Shown here one piece after another: positions 1 through 5,570 of a stretch of 5,570 nt of DNA (position 1 is its first letter; the number at the start of each line of letters is the position of its first letter). This stretch comes from Pseudomonadota bacterium. Its GTDB lineage: Bacteria; SAR324; XYD2-FULL-50-16; JAHJRI01. Where the stretch lies: contig JAKSDL010000757.1 of the NCBI GenBank assembly GCA_022360105.1, positions 1-5,570 of the forward strand, read 5' to 3'. Under the pieces are notes generated by a model. It made no database searches. It was not told the DNA's origin and was given only the letters and a program-made list of their open reading frames with translations. The translations under genes and the position numbers were made by a program.

Positions 1-109
1 AGAGGGGATGGAAAATCCGGATCAACTGCACGCAGCCCCCTTGCACAGTAAACGCAGAAGACTGGATGAAGTAACTGCCGCCAGAAAACCCTGCTTGACA
101 GGTTGCTGA
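1..109 (+). other. possible 3' end of an upstream gene, frame undecided
   Basis: All three + frames are open from the window edge, closing at TAA 49-51 (frame 1), TGA 107-109 (frame 2) and TAA 72-74 (frame 3). Frame 3 ends in a 23-residue tail finishing AEDWMK and has the highest G/C at third codon positions (15 of 23 codons by my count), so it is the best candidate. Frame 2 would give a 35-residue tail ending CLTGC. Neither tail is one I recognise. Two minus-strand frames are also open here, one of which could start at ATG 128-126. The hairpin pair and terminator-like structure at 143-215 fit the end of a + strand transcript. A gene tail is plausible, but the frame cannot be settled from so short a piece. 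Confidence 0.3.
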
Positions 110-123
110 TATTCCAATTGAAT
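95..123 (+). promoter_or_regulatory. candidate sigma70-type promoter upstream of tandem hairpins
   Basis: A perfect -35 hexamer TTGACA (95-100) is followed after exactly 17 bases by TTGAAT (118-123), which matches 4 of 6 bases of the -10 consensus. Transcription would start near 130 and run directly into the hairpins at 143-181 and 189-210, giving a transcript of only about 85 bases if the second hairpin terminates. The -35 may lie partly inside the end of an upstream gene. Chance matches of this quality do occur, so this is a candidate only. Confidence 0.3.
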
Positions 124-142
124 GGCATCTTTTTAAAAATAA

Positions 143-186
143 GTTGGACTTAACAAAGTGAAGTTCCTCATTAAGTTCAACACTTT
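143..186 (+). other. hairpin with possible pseudoknot in the upstream intergenic region
   Basis: GTTGGACTTAA (143-153) pairs over all 11 positions, with one G-U wobble, to TTAAGTTCAAC (171-181), leaving a 17-base loop. Within the loop AAAGT (155-159) is complementary to ACTTT (182-186), immediately 3' of the stem, so an H-type pseudoknot is possible. The structure lies just ahead of the terminator-like hairpin. It may be the 3' end of an upstream mRNA, part of a small RNA, or a protein-binding dyad. I recognise no known RNA family. Confidence 0.4.
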
Positions 187-188
187 AA

Positions 189-219
189 AACCGGATGAAA
201 AATTCCGGTTCTTTTCCTT
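189..219 (+). terminator. rho-independent terminator-like hairpin
   Basis: AACCGGA (189-195) and TCCGGTT (204-210) form a perfect 7-bp stem around an 8-base loop, followed by the T-rich run CTTTTCCTT (211-219). The U-tract is interrupted by C, so efficiency may be modest. On the other strand the same stem is followed by TTAAAG and would be a poorer terminator. It separates whatever lies upstream from the transporter operon. Confidence 0.5.
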
Positions 220-452
220 AATTTCCCTCCTGTTTATCGTAATTTCCAGGAAACATCATCGATGGTGCGAACGGTCGCTCAGAGTTTCAAAAATTTAAAT
301 TAATTGAAAATTTTTTATTGAATTTAATAAGAAACAAATAACCAGTTTTTTCAATCACTTTTTTAACCCTCTCTAGTCTACCTCTCCACTTATAGGCCCA
401 TCACAAATTCGACCGTTTTTTTTCATCGAACAATCGTTCCAACCGGCAACCT
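220..452. other. AT-rich non-coding spacer
   Basis: I see no credible gene here. The stretch 290-360 is extremely AT-rich, with 10 G/C in the 60 bases 301-360, and there are several homopolymer T runs, for example at 345-351 and 416-423. This suggests a bent or easily melted regulatory spacer. A TATAGGCC word at 391-398 matches 7 of 8 bases of the operator half-site found at 499-506. Small dyads at 267-278 (GCGA/TCGC) and 429-440 (GAAC/GTTC) are too short to interpret. A 13-codon ORF at 262-303 is not convincing. Confidence 0.5.
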
Positions 453-500
453 ATTTTTTTAAAAATTTTCTTTACATACGGGTGACCTATAGTGTAGGTA
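453..500 (+). promoter_or_regulatory. probable promoter of the transporter operon
   Basis: This is the best promoter region upstream of livG. An A/T tract (453-469) could act as an UP element. TATAGT (488-493) matches 5 of 6 bases of the -10 consensus and would put the start site near 500, but its -35, around 466-471 (TTTTCT), matches only 3 of 6. A better -35, TTTACA (471-476), lies too close to TATAGT (11 bases) and has no good -10 at 16-18 bases. The exact hexamers are therefore uncertain. The weak match suits a promoter needing an activator or an alternative sigma factor. The presumed -10 lies inside the dyad at 484-506, consistent with repression. The 5' leader would be about 80 bases. 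Confidence 0.4.
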
Positions 501-506
501 TAGGTC
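484..506. promoter_or_regulatory. inverted-repeat operator candidate
   Basis: GACCTATA (484-491) and TATAGGTC (499-506) are perfect 8-bp inverted repeats separated by 7 bases, giving a 23-bp dyad with half-site centres 15 bp apart. Dyads of this form are typical sites for dimeric regulators such as the TetR or GntR families, which often control fatty-acid and acyl-CoA genes. The site overlaps the presumed -10 region and lies 74 bases before the livG start, so binding would be expected to repress the operon. No regulator gene is visible in the window. The regulator family is inference. Confidence 0.55.
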
Positions 507-571
507 GAATTTTCGTGTCACTAAAGAACACTAAGAAATACAGTTAGTTTGGTCCAATAATTTGTTTTTTT

Positions 572-576
572 AAGGA
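572..576 (+). promoter_or_regulatory. ribosome binding site of livG
   Basis: AAGGA lies four bases before ATG 581. It supports that start, which is also where homology-like livG sequence begins. Confidence 0.6.
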
Positions 577-580
577 CTGT

Positions 581-1351
581 ATGTCGTTATTATCCATATC
601 GAATGTAACACTTACCTTTGGCGGATTAAAGGCTCTATCCAACGTCAATTTGACCATCGAACAAGGGTTAATCACTTCCATCATCGGTCCCAACGGGGCC
701 GGCAAAACAAGTCTGCTCAATTGTATTTCAGGATTTTATCATCCCACCAGCGGTGATATCCTTTTTGGCGAACACCAGCTTTCACTTGCCTACTTTTCAC
801 CCCACCAGGTGTCCATGCTGGGTATTGCCCGGGCGTTTCAAAACCTGGAGCTGTTTGGCGGCATGTCTGTTCTGGATAATTTGCTGCTGGCCCGGCATCA
901 GAACCTAAAATATAATTTTCTTCAAGCCTTAATTTACTTCGGGAAAGCCTCAAGACTGGAAGCGGAAAACAGGGCTTATGTCGAAGAAGTGATCGATTTT
1001 ATGGAGCTGGAACCGTATCGGCACAAGACTGTAGGCAACCTCAGTTACGGGGTTCAAAAACGAGTTGAGGTTGCAAGAGCACTAACACTGGGACCAAAAA
1101 TCCTGCTCCTTGACGAACCCATGGCCGGAATGAATATCGAGGAAAAAGAGGACATGGTCCGATTCATAGTCGATATCCAGCAGGAAAGAGACATCACCGT
1201 CGTTCTAATCGAGCACGACCTGGGTGTGGTCATGGATATTTCCGACCAGATCTACGTCCTGGATTTTGGCGAGCTTATCGGAGCAGGCAAACCGCTTGAA
1301 GTGGCCAACAACCCCAAAGTCATCGAAGCTTACATTGGAGAAGAGTCATAG
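581..1351 (+). CDS. livG: LivG-type ABC transporter ATP-binding protein
   Basis: A cytoplasmic ATPase subunit that drives import through a LIV/HAAT-family permease. The 256 residues match the usual LivG length of about 255. All nucleotide-binding motifs are intact: Walker A GPNGAGKT (36-43), Q-loop Q87 in AFQN, signature LSYGV (154-158), Walker B ILLLDE (174-179, catalytic E179), the following AGMN, and switch histidine H212 in IEHD. The stretch between the Q-loop and signature (about 95-145) and the C-terminal tail ending AYIGEES are LivG-like (BCA_ABC_TP_C type), which separates it from the shorter LivF. The signature has V-Q-K-R where LivG more often has Q-Q-R-R, a mild variation. It is the first gene of the operon, with the synthetase gene only 3 bases downstream. 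A LivF partner is expected but not in the window. Family is near certain. The substrate is unknown. Confidence 0.95.
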   Translation: MSLLSISNVTLTFGGLKALSNVNLTIEQGLITSIIGPNGAGKTSLLNCISGFYHPTSGDILFGEHQLSLAYFSPHQVSMLGIARAFQNLELFGGMSVLDNLLLARHQNLKYNFLQALIYFGKASRLEAENRAYVEEVIDFMELEPYRHKTVGNLSYGVQKRVEVARALTLGPKILLLDEPMAGMNIEEKEDMVRFIVDIQQERDITVVLIEHDLGVVMDISDQIYVLDFGELIGAGKPLEVANNPKVIEAYIGEES

Positions 1352-1354
1352 CCT

Positions 1355-3274
1355 ATGGAAAACAAAGACCGGTTGGTTGAATTTACGATTCCTCAACTTT
1401 TGCGTTGGCGGGTAAATAAAACCGGAAAAAATGTTGCCCTCAGGGAAAAAGATTTCGGTTACTGGAAGACATATACCTGGGAAGAGTATTACGATTTCGT
1501 GCGCAAAACGGCCTTGGGACTAGCAGAGCTGGGCATGCAAGAGGACGATAAAATAGCCCTGATCGGAGACAACATTCCGGAAATGCTGTTTGTAGCTATC
1601 GGGGCACAGGCTTTAGGCGCCATTTCAGTTGGCATCTACCAGACCACTCTTCCCGATGAAATCGCCCAACTGCTGGAATATCTCGACGTTACCCACGTTT
1701 TCTGTGACGACCAGGAGCAGGTTGACAAAATTCTGGAGATAAAGGACCGCATCCCCAAAGTCAAAAAAGTCATTTATGAAGACCCCAGGGGAATGAGGAG
1801 TTATCGATCGGATGATTGGTTTGTGTTTATTGATGACCTTTACAAAACAGGCGAAGAGACCTTTAAAAAAGAGCCGGGTAAATTTGAATCGTTTGTTGAT
1901 CAAGGAACATCAGACGATGTTTGCCATTTATGCCTGACATCCGGAACCACCGGGCTTTCAAAAGGATCCATGATGACCCATAGAAATTATATCAACATGG
2001 GCCTTCAGCTTTCCAAAATAGATCCCCTGGAATCAACAGACGAATATCTATCCTTCCTCCCCTTCGCCTGGATCGGAGAGCAGATGAATTCCTTTGGTGT
2101 GGCCATGGCCACCGGAATTACCATCAATTTCCCTGAATCCGTGGAAACAGCCATGGACGACCTAAAAGAGATCGGTCCGCATTTTATGTTTGGCGCTCCC
2201 AGGATCTATGAAAACATCCGTTCGCAAATCTGGTTAAAAATAGATGAATCCTACCGCTTGAACCGATTGTTTTATAATTACTTCATTAAAACCGGTGAAC
2301 AGGCAGCTTCCTACAAAATGAGCGGTAAAAAGATGCCCGGAATGTTAAGACTGAAATCCTGGCTGGGTACCAATCTCGTTTTAAGACCGCTGATCAATCA
2401 AATAGGCCTGCTGCGTTTACGAAGAGCCTACACCGGCGGTGCCGCCCTGGGACCGGAGTTGTTCACGTTTTACCAGGCCATCGGTGTTAATTTAAAGCAG
2501 ATTTACGGTCAAACAGAAATTGTGGGTATCGCTTATATGCATCGCGATGGTGATGTTCGACCCGATACCGTTGGTTTTCCTCTGCCGGAAACCGAATGCA
2601 AGATATCCGAAAAAGGTGAGATTCTTTCCAAATCGCCTTCCGTCTGCAAAGGCTATTACAAGCTACCTGACAAAACAAAGGAAGACTTCGCAGATGGCTG
2701 GCTTCATTCAGGGGATGCGGGCCATATCGATAAAGACGGTCACCTGGTGGTGATCGACCGGCTATCCGATGTGATGCACAATAATAACGGGGAGATGTTC
2801 AGTCCCATGTTTCTGGAAAACAAGCTGAAATTCAGTCCTTATATTAAGGAAGCCTTGATCCTGGGAGACAAAAAAGAGTTTGTATCCTGCCTGGTCAATA
2901 TCGATCCCGTGATTGTAGGTAAATGGGCCGAAGACCGCGGTATCTCCTACACCACTTTTATGGACCTGTCCCAGAAAACCGAAGTGAAGGAATTGATGCG
3001 TCAGCAGGTGATCGAGTTCAACAGAAATGCTGAAAAAGAGCATTATCAGATCAAACGCTTTGCAGTGCTCTATAAACTGCTGGATGTAGATGACGGTGAA
3101 CTGACAAAAACCGGGAAGATACGCCGGAAGTACGTTAATGAAAAATATGACGCCATCATTTCAACCCTCTTTGATGAATCCATTCACCGGAAAAACGTCG
3201 AGGCGGAGTTTGTCTATCAAGACGGTCAAAAAGCAATTGTTGAAACGGAAATTGAATTTTTTACAATGTATTAA
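1355..3274 (+). CDS. AMP-forming long-chain-type acyl-CoA synthetase
   Basis: Predicted to convert a carboxylic acid, ATP and CoA to acyl-CoA, AMP and PPi through an acyl-adenylate. At 639 residues it has the length of long-chain (FadD15/ACSL-like) enzymes. Motifs: P-loop TSGTTGLSKG (195-204); LPFAWIGEQ (235-243), equivalent to the fatty-acid gate motif; GGAALGPEL (361-369); YGQTE (384-388); GWLHSGD (448-454, ribose-binding D454); hinge DRLSD (468-472); C-terminal catalytic lysine K588 in KTGKIRRK. The gate motif has W239 where related enzymes often have histidine, and the post-hinge loop reads HNNNGEMFSP (475-484); both seem typical of a subgroup found beside LIV transporters, from memory. 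No signal peptide or membrane segment is visible, so it should be cytosolic or peripheral. Lying between livG and livH with gaps of 3 and 9 bases, it probably acts on the transported compound. It ends in tandem stops TAA TGA. Whether it prefers fatty, branched or aromatic acids cannot be read from sequence. Confidence 0.92.
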   Translation: MENKDRLVEFTIPQLLRWRVNKTGKNVALREKDFGYWKTYTWEEYYDFVRKTALGLAELGMQEDDKIALIGDNIPEMLFVAIGAQALGAISVGIYQTTLPDEIAQLLEYLDVTHVFCDDQEQVDKILEIKDRIPKVKKVIYEDPRGMRSYRSDDWFVFIDDLYKTGEETFKKEPGKFESFVDQGTSDDVCHLCLTSGTTGLSKGSMMTHRNYINMGLQLSKIDPLESTDEYLSFLPFAWIGEQMNSFGVAMATGITINFPESVETAMDDLKEIGPHFMFGAPRIYENIRSQIWLKIDESYRLNRLFYNYFIKTGEQAASYKMSGKKMPGMLRLKSWLGTNLVLRPLINQIGLLRLRRAYTGGAALGPELFTFYQAIGVNLKQIYGQTEIVGIAYMHRDGDVRPDTVGFPLPETECKISEKGEILSKSPSVCKGYYKLPDKTKEDFADGWLHSGDAGHIDKDGHLVVIDRLSDVMHNNNGEMFSPMFLENKLKFSPYIKEALILGDKKEFVSCLVNIDPVIVGKWAEDRGISYTTFMDLSQKTEVKELMRQQVIEFNRNAEKEHYQIKRFAVLYKLLDVDDGELTKTGKIRRKYVNEKYDAIISTLFDESIHRKNVEAEFVYQDGQKAIVETEIEFFTMY

Positions 3275-3283
3275 TGAGGTGGG

Positions 3284-4177
3284 ATGAGTTATTTCTTTCA
3301 ACTTGTGATTAGCGGTATTGTGGTCGGGTCTATCTATGCGCTTTCTGCCCTGGGATTCGTGTTGATATATAAATCGAGTCGGGTGTTGAATATTGCGCAC
3401 GGCCAGATCATCGCCGCGGGGTGCTTTATTACCTACTCGCTAACAGTCTGGCTTGGTATTCCGATTTATCTGTCTTTCGTGGCAAGCCTGATCATTACCT
3501 TCTTCCTGGCGATGAGCGTAGAAAGGATATTTCTACGAAAGCTGATAGGAGAACCGATCATTTCTGTAATTATGGTAACCATCGGCCTCATGTCCATTTT
3601 GGACGGCATTATCTATTTGACTCCTTTTGGTTCGGAGAATTTTTCCTTTCCCGAATTCTTTCCACCGGAACCCATTGCCGTGGGTGGCGTCTCGATCTCC
3701 TGGACGCAGTTGGTTGGGGTTATCGTTACCATTATTTTGATCGGCGCCTTTTCCTGGTTTTTTAAAAAATCCACCATTGGTATCTCCATGCGGGCTGTCT
3801 CCGATGATCAACTGGCATCGATGTCGATCGGCGTGTCCGTGCCAAGAGTGTTCGGATTAGCCTGGGCTACTGCAGGATTAACCGCAGCTGCAGCCGGAGC
3901 TATCATAGGCAATATCACCGGGTTGAATTTTGACACCTTGCACTCTTTTGCCATCGCCGTATTTCCAGTGGTGATCCTGGGAGGATTGGACTCTATTTTA
4001 GGAGCAGTCCTGGCCGGCATCATCATGGCCCTGATCCAACAGTTTGCCAGTGGTTATCTGGACGGGAATTGGGGGCTTTATGGTACTGCAGAAGTATTGC
4101 CCTATGTTTTGCTTTTGGTTATTTTGCTGTTCAAACCACACGGATTATTTGGAACACATGAGATTGAAAGGGTTTAG
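3284..4177 (+). CDS. livH: LivH-type ABC transporter permease
   Basis: One of two inner-membrane subunits forming the channel of a LIV/HAAT importer. The 297 residues match the usual length (about 290-310). About eight hydrophobic segments can be seen, starting at residues 6-28. The family motif around VLNIAHG (34-40) follows the first segment. The cytoplasmic coupling loop TIGISMRAVSDD (164-175) is the EAA-like contact with the ATPase, followed by the Ala-rich helix near 195-208 and the ILGG-LDS loop typical of LivH. The C-terminus KPHGLFG is also a LivH hallmark. The start is supported by GAGG (3276-3279), 4 bases before ATG. The gene follows the synthetase by 9 bases and precedes livM by 3. 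It is complete, with no missing motif. Ligand specificity lies mainly in the binding protein, so the substrate is not given by this gene. Confidence 0.95.
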   Translation: MSYFFQLVISGIVVGSIYALSALGFVLIYKSSRVLNIAHGQIIAAGCFITYSLTVWLGIPIYLSFVASLIITFFLAMSVERIFLRKLIGEPIISVIMVTIGLMSILDGIIYLTPFGSENFSFPEFFPPEPIAVGGVSISWTQLVGVIVTIILIGAFSWFFKKSTIGISMRAVSDDQLASMSIGVSVPRVFGLAWATAGLTAAAAGAIIGNITGLNFDTLHSFAIAVFPVVILGGLDSILGAVLAGIIMALIQQFASGYLDGNWGLYGTAEVLPYVLLLVILLFKPHGLFGTHEIERV

Positions 4178-4180
4178 AAT

Positions 4181-5275
4181 ATGTCAGCAAATCGTTGGTT
4201 AGCAACCGGAAACTATTATACATCCTACAAATCAGAACAGAGAATTTTTTCCACCCATCTGGATCGAAGTATATTTACGGTATTTTTGATTTGCCTGTTT
4301 GCCTGGCCCTTGTTTTTCCAGTTGAGCAACAAGTACATGTTTGTGATCGATAATATCCTGATTGCAATTATAGCTGTGCTGGGTTTGAACCTGTTGACAG
4401 GATTCGCCGGTTTGATTTCAATAGGCCATGCGGCATTTGTAGGAGTGGGAGCATACACTGTTGCTGCATTCATCAATATTATCGGCTTTGATCATGGCCT
4501 GGTCACCCATGGATGGCTGGTGCTGATTCTTGTTGCGGGATTTGTCGGGGCTCTCTTCGGTGCTTTTGTCGGTTTGCCCGCGTTGCGATTGAAACATTTA
4601 TACCTGTTGATGGCCACCCTGTCGTTTCAGGTCATCTTTCAATGGGTGATAAATTTTTCAACCTTTTTTAACCAGGGTCAGACTATTTCTGTTCCCCGTG
4701 TCTACTGGTTTGCAGGCAAAGTATCCAGGCAGCAGCATTATCTGTTTTGGTATTATGTCATTTTAATAATCATTGTGCTGTTTGGATTTGGAATCAGAAA
4801 CCTGTTACGAACCCGGCACGGGCGTTGTCTGGTTGCCGTGCGGGATAACGACAGGGCAGCGGATGCCATGGGCATGCACCCAGGGTTTACCAAGGTTTAC
4901 GCATTTGCCCTGGCGGGTTTTCTGGCTGGAGTTGCCGGTGCCTTGCATGCTTATCTGTTTCGCGGTGTTGGTTTTGAGTCTTTTACCTTACATCATTCCA
5001 TCGTCTACCTGGCCATGGCGATTGTGGGAGGAATGGGTACCCTGAACGGCTCATTTTGGGGACCTTTGGCCATTCAGACACTGGAACTTCAGGTAGAAAG
5101 ACTGGCCGAGGAGGCAGGCCATTACTTACCTTCCAGTCTGAACCTGGCCACCGCACTCCGCCCTTTGACATTTGGGCTGGTTATCGTGTTGTTTTTGATG
5201 TTTGAACCAAGAGGAATTGCCAACTGGTGGCGAATCATCCGCTCGTATGTGAAGTTATGGCCGTTTCGATATTAG
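4181..5275 (+). CDS. livM: LivM-type ABC transporter permease
   Basis: The second inner-membrane channel subunit, pairing with LivH. At 364 residues it is within the usual LivM range. A polar N-terminal tail of about 29 residues precedes the first hydrophobic segment (30-48). The family block LNLLTGFAGLISIGHAAF (69-86) follows the second segment. The coupling loop GRCLVAVRDND (214-224) leads into AADAMGM and a Gly/Ala-rich helix, and the segment AIVGGMGTLNGSFWGP (about 281-296) is characteristic. The C-terminus has the expected EPRGIA. The tail is positively charged near the membrane, consistent with a cytoplasmic N-terminus. The gene starts 3 bases after livH; the candidate ribosome site AAGG (4168-4171) lies 9 bases before ATG within the end of livH, suggesting coupled translation. 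It ends in tandem stops TAG TGA. It is complete and unremarkable apart from its operon context. Confidence 0.95.
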   Translation: MSANRWLATGNYYTSYKSEQRIFSTHLDRSIFTVFLICLFAWPLFFQLSNKYMFVIDNILIAIIAVLGLNLLTGFAGLISIGHAAFVGVGAYTVAAFINIIGFDHGLVTHGWLVLILVAGFVGALFGAFVGLPALRLKHLYLLMATLSFQVIFQWVINFSTFFNQGQTISVPRVYWFAGKVSRQQHYLFWYYVILIIIVLFGFGIRNLLRTRHGRCLVAVRDNDRAADAMGMHPGFTKVYAFALAGFLAGVAGALHAYLFRGVGFESFTLHHSIVYLAMAIVGGMGTLNGSFWGPLAIQTLELQVERLAEEAGHYLPSSLNLATALRPLTFGLVIVLFLMFEPRGIANWWRIIRSYVKLWPFRY

Positions 5276-5299
5276 TGACACCTTTATCTTTCTCACAAT

Positions 5300-5320
5300 G
5301 TCTGTTTTCCGAAAGCAGAC
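5300..5320 (+). other. intercistronic hairpin between livM and the binding-protein gene
   Basis: GTCTGTTTT (5300-5308) and AAAGCAGAC (5312-5320) form a 9-bp stem with one G-U wobble and a CCG loop. The sequence after it, TCAATTTTCA, is not a proper U-tract, so full termination is unlikely. In LIV and other importer operons the binding protein is usually needed in excess, and a hairpin here could protect the downstream mRNA or cause partial termination. This role is inference. Confidence 0.45.
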
Positions 5321-5348
5321 TCAATTTTCAACGCCTTTATTACAAAAT

Positions 5349-5353
5349 GGAGG
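5349..5353 (+). promoter_or_regulatory. strong ribosome binding site of the binding-protein gene
   Basis: GGAGG lies five bases before ATG 5359. It is the closest match to the anti-Shine-Dalgarno sequence among the gene starts in the window, in keeping with high expression of a binding protein. It fixes the start of the partial gene. Confidence 0.7.
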
Positions 5354-5358
5354 TTCCA

Positions 5359-5570
5359 ATGAAAATAGCAAAACTTATAGCGATACTTGGCTCTTTGTCA
5401 TTAATTCTGTTTATGACAGCTTCCTGTGAAAAGAGCAGTGAGGAAGGAGCGACATCGGCAGGCACAACCGGGAAGGAATATGTTCTTGGCTCTTCCCTGG
5501 CAATTACAGGTCCCACTTCCGATGCCGGAAGTCCTTACGCCAAAGGTATTGAAGATTATTGTAAATATAC
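5359..5570 (+). CDS. livK: LIV-type substrate-binding lipoprotein, N-terminal part
   Basis: The first 70 codons of a periplasmic binding protein that would deliver ligand to LivH/LivM; the rest lies beyond the window. Residues 1-22 form a lipoprotein signal peptide: a short basic start (K2, K5), a hydrophobic core (6-19) and a lipobox TASC with C23 as the lipidated cysteine. T at the -3 position is less usual than L but accepted. A polar Ser/Gly/Thr-rich linker (24-38) follows, then KEYVLGSSLAITGPTSDAG (39-57), which corresponds to the first beta strand and ligand-binding loop of type I periplasmic binding proteins (Peripla_BP_6), and SPYAKGIEDY (58-67), the start of the first helix. Gene order and this block make the family clear. 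The symbol is family-level only; the ligand could be an organic, aromatic or fatty acid rather than an amino acid. Position +2 is E24, so no classical Asp inner-membrane retention signal is present. Confidence 0.88.
   Translation, partial: MKIAKLIAILGSLSLILFMTASCEKSSEEGATSAGTTGKEYVLGSSLAITGPTSDAGSPYAKGIEDYCKY

Noticed and set aside
1..128. Minus-strand frame open from ATG 128-126 to the window edge.
   Set aside because: No convincing ribosome site precedes the ATG, the translation is unlike any family I know, and the short open length is not significant.
262..303. A 13-codon ORF starting ATG 262 with AGGA at 248-251, a possible leader peptide.
   Set aside because: The spacing of 10 bases is long, the peptide has no run of regulatory codons, and no attenuator-like structure follows near it. 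Chance is the simpler explanation.
304..330. TTGAAA (304-309) with TTTAAT or TAATAA downstream as a promoter.
   Set aside because: The spacers of 13-15 bases are too short, and in such AT-rich DNA these hexamers are expected by chance.
408..423. The run of eight T after GACCG (416-423) as a terminator.
   Set aside because: No stable G/C-rich stem precedes it on the + strand, so it is better seen as part of the AT-rich spacer.
717..5171. Several 60-114 codon open frames on both strands inside the five main genes.
   Set aside because: They lie wholly or almost wholly within well-supported genes in other frames, and show no motifs or ribosome sites. They are shadows.
5298..5429. An ORF of 43 codons starting at ATG 5298 and overlapping the start of the binding-protein gene in another frame.
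   Set aside because: It has no ribosome binding site, and the overlapping frame encodes a clear lipoprotein signal peptide and binding-protein N-terminus preceded by GGAGG.

Overview
The window holds most of one operon on the + strand for a branched-chain amino acid type (LIV/HAAT family) ABC importer, with a long-chain-type acyl-CoA synthetase gene inserted among the transporter genes. The order is livG-like ATPase (581-1351), AMP-forming acyl-CoA synthetase (1355-3274), livH-like permease (3284-4177), livM-like permease (4181-5275), then the first 70 codons of a lipoprotein substrate-binding protein (5359 to the window end). The first three gene junctions have gaps of 3, 9 and 3 bases, so these genes almost certainly share one transcript. 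The binding-protein gene follows an 83-base gap that contains a hairpin and has its own strong ribosome binding site.

Bases 1-580 contain no complete gene that I can support. From left to right they hold: a possible 3' end of an upstream gene in the first ~110 bases; a consensus-like -35/-10 pair (95-123); two hairpins in tandem (143-181 and 189-210), the second followed by a T-rich tract and resembling a rho-independent terminator; a very AT-rich stretch (10 G/C in the 60 bases 301-360); and, upstream of livG, a likely promoter region carrying a perfect 8-bp inverted repeat with a 7-bp spacer (484-506) that looks like a repressor operator.

The gene order, the moderate base composition (about mid-40s to low-50s % G+C in the coding lines I counted) and the synthetase subtype suggest a Gram-negative bacterium, most likely a sulfate-reducing deltaproteobacterium (Desulfobacterota, Desulfobacteraceae-like). 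That assignment rests on memory of similar operons and is not proven by the sequence.

Working model: the lipoprotein captures a ligand in the periplasm, LivH/LivM form the membrane channel, LivG (with a LivF-type partner presumably encoded beyond the window) powers import, and the synthetase activates the imported or a related carboxylic acid to its CoA thioester. This would trap it in the cytoplasm and feed it to beta-oxidation or aromatic-acid degradation. The true substrate may therefore be a fatty, aromatic or other organic acid rather than leucine, isoleucine or valine. I found no CRISPR array, tRNA, rRNA, insertion sequence or clearly novel system.
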